A stretch of DNA of 64,000 bases from assembly GCA_964493425.1 (NCBI GenBank), contig CAZBMW010000011.1, positions 30,824-94,823 of the forward strand, read 5' to 3'. Source of the DNA: CAYLMG01 sp964493425 (lineage in GTDB: Bacteria > Planctomycetota > Phycisphaerae > Sedimentisphaerales > Anaerobacaceae). The stretch's first letter is position 1; every line of letters starts with the position of its first letter. The notes beneath the pieces were generated by a model, which worked only from the letters and a program-made list of their open reading frames with translations, did not search any database and was not told the origin of the DNA. Position numbers and translations under genes: made by a program. This document shows positions 15,609-22,575 of the stretch, piece by piece.

Positions 15609-17381
15609 TTAATCCATACGGCAATGGCTTTTTACGGCGGTGAGAGAATCGGGTAAGTTTTCATCAGGGAGATATTTTTTGGCGGCGGCGGCGACGAAAG
15701 CAACAAACATAGGCTGAGGTGAAAGCGGCCTCGAGGTAAGACAGGGATGGGCCTGCGTGCCCATAAAAAACGGATGCGAGGGTAATTCGAGAATCTGCAT
15801 AATCGGCTGATTAGGCGCTTTTCCAGAAAAGACGAGTCCTGCACCTTCCAACTTTTCAATGTAGCGAGGGTCAACCTCGTATCGATGTCTGAAACGCAGT
15901 CTGACGGTCTTTGCGTTGCCGAGGATTTGTGAGGCAAGAGTATTCGGTTTGAGCTCGACGTCCCTGCCGCCGAGTCTCATATTTCCGCCGAGACCTTCGA
16001 TTTTTTTCTGCTCGGGCAGTATATCAATAACCGGCTCTTTGCATTTGGGATTGATTTCTGTTGAGTCTGCGTTTTTCAGGCTGCAAACGTTGCGAGCAAA
16101 TTCTATGACGGCCATTTGAAATCCGAAACATAAACCTAGATAGGGCAGATTGTTTTCACGGGCGTATTTTATGCAGGCGATTTTGCCTTCCGTGCCGCGC
16201 GTACCGAAACCGCCGGGGACGATAATTCCGCCAACGTCAGCGAGCTTTTCGGTGACGTTTTTATCGTTGATGTTTGTTGTCTCAATCCATTCGATATTGA
16301 CTTTTGCTCCGAGAGCTATTCCCGCGTGCTCAAGAGCATTTATTATCGATGCATAGCTATCGCGGACGGATGTGTATTTTCCGGTGATTCCGATTTTGAT
16401 TTTGTGCTTGGCGGCGGTGATTTTGTCGGTGAAGTCACACCATTTGGACCATGCTTTTCTTTCATTTCGAAGGTTTATGCGGTCTTCTATTTTAAGCAGC
16501 TTTAGTACCTGAAAATCTATGCCGCAATCCCGCAGTGCTGCAGGTATCGTGTAGATACTTTCAGCGTCAGACATATTGAAGACTCTTTCCAGTGGGACGT
16601 TGCTGTAAACGCTGATTTTCTGTCGGACTTTTTCGGTGACGGGATTCGTTGCCCTGCAGGCGATGATGTCCGGCTGAATGCCGAGCTGCATAATCTGCTT
16701 AATCCCGAGTTGTGCAGCTTTGGACTTCTGCTCGCCGAGGCTTTGCGGCTCAAGAATATAAGTTAGTGCGACGAAGCAGCAGCTGTTCGGGCCTTCCTCG
16801 TATGCAAGCTCGCGCATAGCTTCGATGAAGTAAGCATTTTCGAGGTCGCCGACGGTGCCGCCGATTTCGACGAAAACTATGTCGGCGTTTGTGTTCATCG
16901 CGAGGTTTCGAAGTTTCAATTTTACCTCGCCGGTGACGTGCGGAATCATCTGGACGTCCCTTCCGAGATATTCGCCCTGCCGTTCCTTGTGTAAAACCGA
17001 GCTGTATATCTGGCCGCTGGTCGCAAAGTTGTCCCTGGTCAGGTCCATATCGAGCATTCTTTCGTAAGTGCCGAGGTCCATATCACATTCCATACCGTCG
17101 TCGAGGACGAAAACCTCGCCGTGACGAAAAGGATTGAGTGTGCCGGAATCGATATTGAGATAGCCTTCGAGCTTTATCGGTGCGACCTTCAGGCCTTTAT
17201 CCTGCATAAGCTTCGCCAGGCAGGATGAGAATATTCCTTTTCCCAGGCCGCTCATAACGGTGCCGAGGACAAAGCAGTACCGGGTTTTGCCTTTTTTATA
17301 GCCGTCAGGAAGTGGAGAGAAGAATTCGCTTTCGGCTGATACGTCGCTTAGAGATGCCAGTATGCTGTTATCCTTCGCCAT
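15609..17381 (-). CDS. pyrG: CTP synthase (divergent, with altered glutaminase triad)
   Basis: 590 residues from the ATG at 17381 behind AAAGGAGTG. Makes CTP from UTP, ATP and glutamine. The synthase domain shows LGTVMSGLGKGIFSSCLAKL, the Mg-binding YLNIDSGTLNPFRHGEVFVLDDG and VEIGGTVGDLEN. The glutaminase domain shows VPGGFGTRGTEGK and the nucleophile Cys in LGLCFGFQMAV. The His motif reads QAHPCLTSRP where the family has FHPEF(T/K)S, so the triad Glu is replaced by Cys. The first about 45 residues are an extra N-terminal segment, and the protein is longer than the usual 535-550. Other key residues are kept, so ammonia-dependent activity is expected; glutamine use is uncertain. Confidence 0.92.
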   Translation of the reverse strand: MAKDNSILASLSDVSAESEFFSPLPDGYKKGKTRYCFVLGTVMSGLGKGIFSSCLAKLMQDKGLKVAPIKLEGYLNIDSGTLNPFRHGEVFVLDDGMECDMDLGTYERMLDMDLTRDNFATSGQIYSSVLHKERQGEYLGRDVQMIPHVTGEVKLKLRNLAMNTNADIVFVEIGGTVGDLENAYFIEAMRELAYEEGPNSCCFVALTYILEPQSLGEQKSKAAQLGIKQIMQLGIQPDIIACRATNPVTEKVRQKISVYSNVPLERVFNMSDAESIYTIPAALRDCGIDFQVLKLLKIEDRINLRNERKAWSKWCDFTDKITAAKHKIKIGITGKYTSVRDSYASIINALEHAGIALGAKVNIEWIETTNINDKNVTEKLADVGGIIVPGGFGTRGTEGKIACIKYARENNLPYLGLCFGFQMAVIEFARNVCSLKNADSTEINPKCKEPVIDILPEQKKIEGLGGNMRLGGRDVELKPNTLASQILGNAKTVRLRFRHRYEVDPRYIEKLEGAGLVFSGKAPNQPIMQILELPSHPFFMGTQAHPCLTSRPLSPQPMFVAFVAAAAKKYLPDENLPDSLTAVKSHCRMD

Positions 17382-17619
17382 AAAAACCACTCCTTTGTTT
17401 TGCAGCCATTTTACAGTATTCGCCGCCGAAAACAAGGTAAAATTTTATTTAACCGCTGATTTCACAAATTCCCGCAGATTTTCCGTTTAGCCTCGCCGCT
17501 GGCGGCGAGGGGCATTTACGATTTTTCGATTAACAATTGAAAGTAATTGCAGCAGGTTTTATACTTAATTCGGCAGAAACTTAAAATTGGCTGGAAAAGG
17601 TTATTATCATTAGCCAAGA
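17382..17619. other. Intergenic spacer with hairpin at the edge of the AT-rich island
   Basis: Contains a perfect hairpin CCTCGCCG-CTGG-CGGCGAGG (17491-17510), similar in kind to the GC-rich hairpins near 5074-5152, followed by AT-rich DNA leading into the restriction-modification genes. No clear promoter is seen. Confidence 0.5.
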
Positions 17620-18231
17620 ATGGCATCCTGGTTTTTTTATATGTCAAAATTACGTAACATATATACACATGATGTTGATCTCAAGAAACTTAAAATTAAA
17701 AATGCCCCTTCCACAAAATTTGCGCAAGAAGTCGGAAAAATACCTTATAGAGGCTATGAAGTAGAAGACATTTCTGATGGAAGGAAAATCGTAATTGTTA
17801 AACCAGGGGGAAAACAGTCTTGGGGAAGAATAAGAAAAGAGGATTTTTTTGTTTTTATTTATAATCCACAAGAAAAATCACTATGGCAAATATCTCATAA
17901 ACAAATTTACGACGACTTATTAGAAAAATCTAAAATAAATGTTCCAGAAACAATAAAAATACTTCAAGCCCTTGAGAAAGTTTATGAAGGGTATGAACCA
18001 GAAGATATACTAAAAAAAGAAAAACTTGACAAAATTTCAGGAGAAATCCCAGAAGCATTACTGAAAGCCTATAAATGGATATGGGGCCAAGAAGACGTCA
18101 ATTATCCAACCGGAAAAGGCAGAGCAATGTCTTGGGAAGGCTGGGAAAAGAAAGGTAAGGAAATGGGTAAAACGAATAAAGGCTTGAAAAACTTGTTGGA
18201 AAATCTTATAAAAGAAATTAATAAAACATGA
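17620..18231 (+). CDS. Unknown protein of the restriction-modification locus
   Basis: 203 residues (a second in-frame ATG at 17641 gives MSKLRNIYTHDVD and is perhaps the real start; neither has a clear ribosome site). It is lysine-rich and AT-rich like its neighbours. Seen: FAQEVGKIPYRGYEVEDI, KPGGKQSWGRIRKEDFFVF, and a C-terminal KWIWGQEDVNYPTGKGRAMS. No membrane segment or signal. Its stop overlaps the methyltransferase ATG by four bases (ATGA), so it is translated with it and belongs to the system. It could be a second nuclease, a specificity or control protein; there is no helix-turn-helix that I can point to. Function unknown. Confidence 0.7.
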   Translation: MASWFFYMSKLRNIYTHDVDLKKLKIKNAPSTKFAQEVGKIPYRGYEVEDISDGRKIVIVKPGGKQSWGRIRKEDFFVFIYNPQEKSLWQISHKQIYDDLLEKSKINVPETIKILQALEKVYEGYEPEDILKKEKLDKISGEIPEALLKAYKWIWGQEDVNYPTGKGRAMSWEGWEKKGKEMGKTNKGLKNLLENLIKEINKT

Positions 18232-19058
18232 ATGCATATTACTCAAATAAAAATGTTCGAATGTACAACGGCGACGTAATTGAAATATTAAGCGCCTTAC
18301 CCGAGGAAAGTGTAGATTTAATATTCGCCGACCCGCCTTACAATCTTTCCAACGGAGGATTTACCTGCCATGCCGGTAAACGTGTCAGCGTAAATAAAGG
18401 AAAATGGGATAAAAGTAAAGGGGTTGAAGAAGATTTTGATTTTCATTTTAAATGGATTGAAGCCTGTAAACGAGTTCTAAAACCAAATGGTTCTTTGTGG
18501 ATATCTGGTACTTACCATTCTATTTACGCATGCGGATTTGCTCTACAGATGCAAGGGTGGCACTTAATTAACGATATTTGCTGGTTTAAACCGAATGCCG
18601 CGCCTAATCTCGCCTGCCGAATGTTCACTGCCAGTCATGAAACCCTGTTATGGGCCAGAAAAAATAAAAAAGCAAAACATTATTTCAACTATGACTTAGT
18701 AAAGGCCAAACATTGGAATGATGACTTTCTCAAAAAACCCAATAAGCAGATGCGAAGTGTTTGGGCAATAGGAACACCAAAGAACGGCGAGAAAAAACAT
18801 GGGAAGCATCCTACACAGAAACCAGAAGCACTGTTAGAGCGGATAATTTTAGCCACAAGTAAAGAAGGTAATATTGTCCTCGACCCCTTCTGCGGAAGTG
18901 CCACAACCGGAGTAGTGGCATTGAGGAACAACAGAAAATTCGTAGGTATAGACCTGGAGCAGAAGTATCTTGACCAGATGGCGATACCAAGGATCGAAGA
19001 CGTTTTACAGCAAGCAAATTTTTTAAATCCTAAAGAAACGCATGAGCTGACCTTGTAA
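18228..19058 (+). CDS. Beta-class DNA adenine methyltransferase, DpnA-like
   Basis: 276 residues. Motif order is beta-class: catalytic DPPY at 35-38 (FADPPYNLSNGGF) comes before the S-adenosylmethionine motif DPFCGSATTG near the C-terminus. The segments NKGKWDKS, LKPNGSLWISGTYHSIY, NAAPNLACRMFTASHETLLW, HYFNYDL and KHPTQKPEALLERIILA closely follow the DpnII-system DpnA methyltransferase, which methylates adenine in GATC including single-stranded DNA. GATC specificity here is an inference from that likeness and from the MutH/Sau3AI-like nuclease next door. Overlaps the upstream gene by four bases; 15 bases separate it from the nuclease gene. Confidence 0.9.
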   Translation: MNAYYSNKNVRMYNGDVIEILSALPEESVDLIFADPPYNLSNGGFTCHAGKRVSVNKGKWDKSKGVEEDFDFHFKWIEACKRVLKPNGSLWISGTYHSIYACGFALQMQGWHLINDICWFKPNAAPNLACRMFTASHETLLWARKNKKAKHYFNYDLVKAKHWNDDFLKKPNKQMRSVWAIGTPKNGEKKHGKHPTQKPEALLERIILATSKEGNIVLDPFCGSATTGVVALRNNRKFVGIDLEQKYLDQMAIPRIEDVLQQANFLNPKETHELTL

Positions 19059-19073
19059 TTAAGAGGGAGATAT

Positions 19074-19685
19074 ATGGAAAGAGCGGAGGCAATCGATCGT
19101 TTAAGGCGTATCATAGGACAGGATCTGCGCAGACTTGCTGATGATTATGGCATCACGGTCTTTCGCGAAGGCAGAAAAAATAAAGGTTGGGCAGGCCACG
19201 TAATAGAGAGATTTTTAGGCCTCCCTCTCAGTTCTGCGCAAGCACCCAATTTCGGCTCTTGGGAGCTCAAAATGTGTTCTTTGAAACGTTTACAAGATGG
19301 ATCTTTGTCAGTAAAGGAGACAATGGCTATAACAATGATCGATCCATATAACGTTGAAAATACAGAATTTGAAAACAGCCACTTATTGGCGAAACTACGG
19401 AAAGCTGTCATTGCCGCTCGCATTTGGGTCAGTCAAAAAGAATAATCTTCTGTCTTGTATTCAGTAAACACATTCGATCTTGATGATTCCCAAGTTTATA
19501 ATCAGGTAAAGGACGATTATGATTTAGTTCGTGATACAATAATAAATAATGGTTTTCAAGCACTGACAGGCAAAATGGGCGTTTTCATTCAGCCGAGAAC
19601 GAAAGGTCCGGGCCATGGCAGCACTTCCAGGGCTTTTTATGCGCGGACGACTTTCTTGAAAAAATTCATATTTCCAAATATATGA
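19074..19685 (+). pseudogene. MutH/Sau3AI-like restriction endonuclease interrupted by an in-frame TAA
   Basis: Two open stretches in the same frame, 19074-19445 and 19446-19685, are separated only by TAA at 19443-19445. Together they make about 203 residues, close to MutH size. The first part has the family core: KGWAGHVIERFLGLPLSSAQ, then APNFGSWELKM with the catalytic D/N-x(n)-E-x-K type ELK motif, and FENSHLLAKL. The part after the stop continues as in MutH (DDYDLVRDTIINNGFQALTG ... GFYL/ SRAFYARTTFLKKFIF). MutH and Sau3AI cut at GATC. A single base change or sequencing error would explain the stop; without readthrough the product lacks its C-terminal third. A ribosome site GAGGGAG precedes the ATG. 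Confidence 0.8.
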
Positions 19686-19703
19686 GATTATTCTTAATTT
19701 TTG

Positions 19704-20306
19704 ATGAATAAAAATGGAATAAACAGAATTCGTGAAAGTTCAAAAAATGCTTTGAAAGCAGTCTATTATGTCATAATAGGCCTTGCTATCGTAGAAGCCC
19801 TTCAAAGAACTTTTGTACAAGATGGAGCTTTTATAGGGTTTAAATGTTTTTCAGAACATAAAAGCCATTTTATTTTACTATTTACTTTCCTTCCCACGGT
19901 TTGTAGGTTTGTTCATGGTGCTTCTATACACTTAGATGAAAGCATTACAAAACGATATAAAACTTTGATCGATTTTTTTGGATTTTCTTGGCAAGCATCA
20001 GTTTTTTATTTAATGTCCCTTTCTCTAGGTAAACCAAAGGTTTTTTCGATTCTTTTTTTTCTTATGTTATCCGGTGATGCTATATGGCTAGTAGTTTTAA
20101 GAACTATAAAGTATATTGATAAATTGAAAAAAGTAGAAATTCAATGGATAAGTAGTGACATCATCATTATTGTTATTCTTTTAATTATTTATAAACTTGA
20201 TGATACTATGGATTCAATTTTAGCATTGTTGTTTATTTTTTTAGTATCCCTTATTGCTACAGTATTAGATTATATTATGAATAAAAATTTTTATTTTCCC
20301 AATTAA
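19704..20306 (+). CDS. Polytopic membrane protein of unknown function
   Basis: 200 residues from the ATG at 19704. Five or six hydrophobic segments (AVYYVIIGLAIVEAL; SHFILLFTFLPTVC; FFGFSWQASVFYLMSLSL; VFSILFFLMLSGDAIWLVVL; SDIIIIVILLIIY; SILALLFIFLVSLIATVLDY) with short polar loops. No family is recognised. AT-rich and immediately downstream of the nuclease gene, so it travelled with the restriction-modification island or is another accessory gene. Confidence 0.65.
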   Translation: MNKNGINRIRESSKNALKAVYYVIIGLAIVEALQRTFVQDGAFIGFKCFSEHKSHFILLFTFLPTVCRFVHGASIHLDESITKRYKTLIDFFGFSWQASVFYLMSLSLGKPKVFSILFFLMLSGDAIWLVVLRTIKYIDKLKKVEIQWISSDIIIIVILLIIYKLDDTMDSILALLFIFLVSLIATVLDYIMNKNFYFPN

Positions 20307-20446
20307 AAAATCAACTATATGTCTAATTTAACTGATGAAACATTTAGTTATTTGTCCGAATCCACACTGTCTGGTCATTTCCAAGAAAAATAGTGGACAA
20401 GAAAAATAGGGGACGTTTACCTGTTTATAAAAATATTAAATTTTCA
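20307..20446. repeat. Intergenic DNA with a tandem 16-base repeat
   Basis: AAGAAAAATAGTGGAC (20383-20398) is followed at once by AAGAAAAATAGGGGAC (20399-20414) and then GTTTACC. The GGGGACGTTTACC word resembles those seen around IS200-like/REP-associated transposases, but no transposase is present. Confidence 0.4.
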
Positions 20447-20720
20447 TTGATAAATCTGCCTTAATTGGTAAAATACCTCTGTGTGTTAGAAAACACATGG
20501 ATGGAGGGCGTAACGCCTCGCCGTAGCTTCGAGAGAAGCGTAGGCGGGTTCCTCACGAAAGAGCTAGAAAGCCACGTCAAAATAATTTATGCGGTTTCTG
20601 CCTGCGGTTCGCAACTTTTTTTTACGCACTTCGGGTACCCCTGCGTGCAACTTTATGACGCTAATCGCGGCCTCCGGCAGAAACTCACATTGTTGCGAAG
20701 CGACGCCAAACTTTTTTAAT
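20447..20720 (+). promoter_or_regulatory. Leader copy B (expanded, no downstream ATG)
   Basis: TTGATA (20447-20452), 16 bases with CCTTAATTGG, TAAAAT (20469-20474), then hairpin GTGTGTT-AGAA-AACACAT (20481-20498). Next come GAGGGCG-TA-ACGCCTC, a nested stem CGCC..GCTTC-GAGA-GAAGC..GGCG (about 20519-20546), and the tail CACGTCAAAATAATTTA (20573-20589). Further on, GTTTCTGCC (20594-20602) pairs with GGCAGAAAC (20676-20684). Compared with copies A and C the middle is enlarged and no ribosome site or start follows. Confidence 0.5.
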
Positions 20721-20740
20721 TTTTACCTTTTACTTTTTCC

Positions 20741-20872
20741 TTGAACATATTTCCTTAATTAGTATAATACTTCCGTGTGTTAGAAAACACACGGAACGCG
20801 GAGACCCGCACGTATCGGCCCGGCGGCCAAGTCAGAATTATTTGTAAATTCTTACTTACTAAGGATTTGCCA
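20741..20872 (+). promoter_or_regulatory. Leader copy C: promoter, three hairpins and Shine-Dalgarno site
   Basis: TTGAAC (20741-20746), 16 bases with CCTTAATTAG, TATAAT (20763-20768), hairpin 1 CCGTGTGTT-AGAA-AACACACGG (20773-20794), hairpin 2 GCGG-AGAC-CCGC, hairpin 3 GGCC-CGGC-GGCC followed by AAGTCA, then AAGGAT and the ATG at 20873. The -10 box to ATG distance is 104 bases, as in copy A (about 100). Hairpin 2 has a different stem from copy A but still pairs. Confidence 0.6.
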
Positions 20873-21148
20873 ATGTTCAACATTAAGAGAATCAAGTATT
20901 CAGTATCAAAATTCCAATATCGATCGACGGGAGACGAGCGACAGGCGACTGTTTTTTTGCAAAACGAACCCAATTCACCAAGTGTCCAAGATGACATAAA
21001 TTCTTATTCTACAAGGACATACAAAATTTTCGTGCTTAAAAACACTCCCAAAAACGAACCCAAACGAACCCAAAACGAACCCAATTTAAAAACCGATTAT
21101 GTTAAAATAGGTAATCTTAAAAATGAAAAGCAAAATCCGCGGTTAGAT
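20873..21148 (+). other. Short ORF with Q-N-E-P-N repeats downstream of leader copy C
   Basis: The frame opens MFNIKRIKYSVSKF and contains LQNEPNS, then KNTPKNEPKRTQNEPNL, coded by repeats of the word AAAACGAACCCAA. It runs on over the 3' end of kdsB on the other strand (to 21391), which is unlikely to be coding throughout. The layout (leader, ATG, repeat-bearing frame) matches copy A, whose word is AAAACAAAGCCAA. Coding status uncertain. Confidence 0.35.
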
Positions 21149-21907
21149 TTACTCTGTGGATTTTTTGTAACGTTTTACGAAATCGGCGTATTGGGCAGGA
21201 GTGTCGATTCCGTCGGCAGTTCTTTCTACCCTGTCGACAAGAATTTCAAAGCCGTTCTCGAGAGCACGCAACTGCTCAAGTTTTTCTGTTTTTTCGAGCG
21301 GTGTCTGAGGCAGCTTCGTCAATTGAAGCAGAAAATCCTTGCGATATGCGTAAATGCCAAGATGCCTGAGATACAAGTCTTTTCGGCCTAAACCGCCCTG
21401 CTGCCTGTCATAGGGTATTGGCAAGCGGGAAAAGTAAAGAGCGATTCTCGATTCTCGATTCTCGATGCTCGTAACGACAACTTTTACAATGTTGGGGTCA
21501 GCAATTTGGTCGGGATTTTCAAAAGGGGCTGCAAGTGTGGCCATTTGCGTTTCAGGATTATCGAGCAGCATCTGCGCGAGCAGGTCTATATGTGCGGGGT
21601 CGATTTCAGGCTCGTCGGCCTGCACGTTGACAACAATATCACAATCGATGCCAGCGACGGCTTCGGCGATGCGGTCGGTGCCGCTTTTGCAGTCGGGACT
21701 GGTCAGGACACAATCGGCACCGAAGGATTTAGCTGCTTCGAGGATGCGCTTGTCATCAGCGGCGATGAGGATTTTGGAGGGCAATTTAGCGAGTTTAGCT
21801 CTCTCGTAAGCGTGCTGGATGAGGAATTTGCCGGTATCATTGGCGAGAACTTTACCAGGAAATCTTGTAGAGCCGTAACGAGCAGGAATACAAACTATAA
21901 TTTTCAT
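21149..21907 (-). CDS. kdsB: 3-deoxy-manno-octulosonate cytidylyltransferase
   Basis: 252 residues. Activates KDO to CMP-KDO for lipopolysaccharide core synthesis, so the cell is expected to make LPS. Family motifs: IPARYGSTRFPGKVLA at the N-terminus, GADCVLTSPDCKSGTDRIAE, NVQADEPEIDP with the metal-binding Asp, ALYFSRLPIPYDR, RHLGIYAYRKDFL, EKTEKLEQLRALENG. Between VKVV and ALYFSR the chain reads TSIENRESRI, a few residues longer than usual, encoded by a 7-base tandem repeat (21444-21471). Flanked downstream by the QNEPN element. Confidence 0.95.
   Translation of the reverse strand: MKIIVCIPARYGSTRFPGKVLANDTGKFLIQHAYERAKLAKLPSKILIAADDKRILEAAKSFGADCVLTSPDCKSGTDRIAEAVAGIDCDIVVNVQADEPEIDPAHIDLLAQMLLDNPETQMATLAAPFENPDQIADPNIVKVVVTSIENRESRIALYFSRLPIPYDRQQGGLGRKDLYLRHLGIYAYRKDFLLQLTKLPQTPLEKTEKLEQLRALENGFEILVDRVERTADGIDTPAQYADFVKRYKKSTE
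21444..21471 (-). repeat. Four 7-base tandem repeats (ATTCTCG) inside kdsB
   Basis: ATTCTCG occurs three times in a row from 21444, then ATGCTCG. On the coding strand this gives ENRESR. The related word ATACTCGATGCTCGATAC occurs in the intergenic element near 5110-5127. Confidence 0.85.
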
Positions 21908-21923
21908 TGTCTTTTCCGCGCTA

Positions 21924-22166
21924 CTAAGTTGCGATTAGTGTTATTGCGTAGATGGCGAGGGTTATTAGAATCAGCAGGCCTATCAGGAATAAAAAAAGAG
22001 CGACAGTTTCCTTTAAAAAATGCCTGAGTGTTAGTTCTTTAACTTTCATAGCCTTGTAAACAACGACGCCGGCAATTGCAAGAGGGAACAGCCAGAACAT
22101 AGACCGGGGGGTCGTCCCGATGTTTATCGGCTGGGTGAAGCTGGCAATTATTTCGTGCAAAATCAC
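21924..22166 (-). CDS. Small membrane protein, two membrane segments
   Basis: 80 residues from the GTG at 22166, chosen because GGAGGAG lies nine bases upstream inside the end of the previous gene and the stop of that gene is one base away (TAAAGTG). Hydrophobic segments FWLFPLAIAGVVVYKAM and FLFLIGLLILITLAIYAITLI with a basic link. No recognised family. It forms the last gene of an operon with the DUF6677-like protein and the SurA-like protein. Confidence 0.65.
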   Translation of the reverse strand: MILHEIIASFTQPINIGTTPRSMFWLFPLAIAGVVVYKAMKVKELTLRHFLKETVALFLFLIGLLILITLAIYAITLIAT

Positions 22167-22167
22167 T

Positions 22168-22575
22168 TTACAAGGCTCCTCCAACAGTTTTGAGTGACCT
22201 TGAATGGGCAAAACGGACGGAATTTATAATACATAAGAGATTAAGCAGGCCTGCGATGCTTGTGTATATCTGGCCTATATCATAAGTTCTGCCATAGACA
22301 GGGTAATCCGAGGCGGCAGAGATTAAGCCGAGTATTATGACTAAAGGAGAGTTGAGAACCTGTGCTATAAACCAGGCTTTCGCATTGACGTAATCTATTA
22401 TACCGATAGTAGCGATATATATTCCGATTGTGAAGGTCAAGGTGATTGCACAAAAGATGATAATGGCTCTTTTTTTCTCACCGAGCAGCATATAACCGGC
22501 ACCGGGAATGAGCCAGCCGGCAAGAGCGACAATAATCAAATAGAAATGTTGATATTGTTTTTGAATTCGCTTCAT
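22168..22575 (-). CDS. Four-helix membrane protein, DUF6677-like
   Basis: 135 residues with membrane segments at about 12-30 (FYLIIVALAGWLIPGAGYMLL), 35-58, 66-90 and 104-120. The opening A-G-W-L-I-P-G-A-G-Y-x-L-x-G-x-x-x-R-A motif is typical of a family of planctomycete membrane proteins; the naming is from memory of that motif. Its ATG overlaps the stop of the SurA-like gene by four bases, so the two are co-translated and may act together at the inner membrane. Confidence 0.65.
   Translation of the reverse strand: MKRIQKQYQHFYLIIVALAGWLIPGAGYMLLGEKKRAIIIFCAITLTFTIGIYIATIGIIDYVNAKAWFIAQVLNSPLVIILGLISAASDYPVYGRTYDIGQIYTSIAGLLNLLCIINSVRFAHSRSLKTVGGAL

Noticed and set aside
20383..20414. Insertion sequence end
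   Set aside because: A tandem 16-base repeat and a GGGGACGTTTACC word are present but no transposase or inverted terminal repeats.
20465..20719. An 84-codon frame over leader copy B
   Set aside because: It runs through stable hairpins and has no ribosome site; its start lies inside the promoter.
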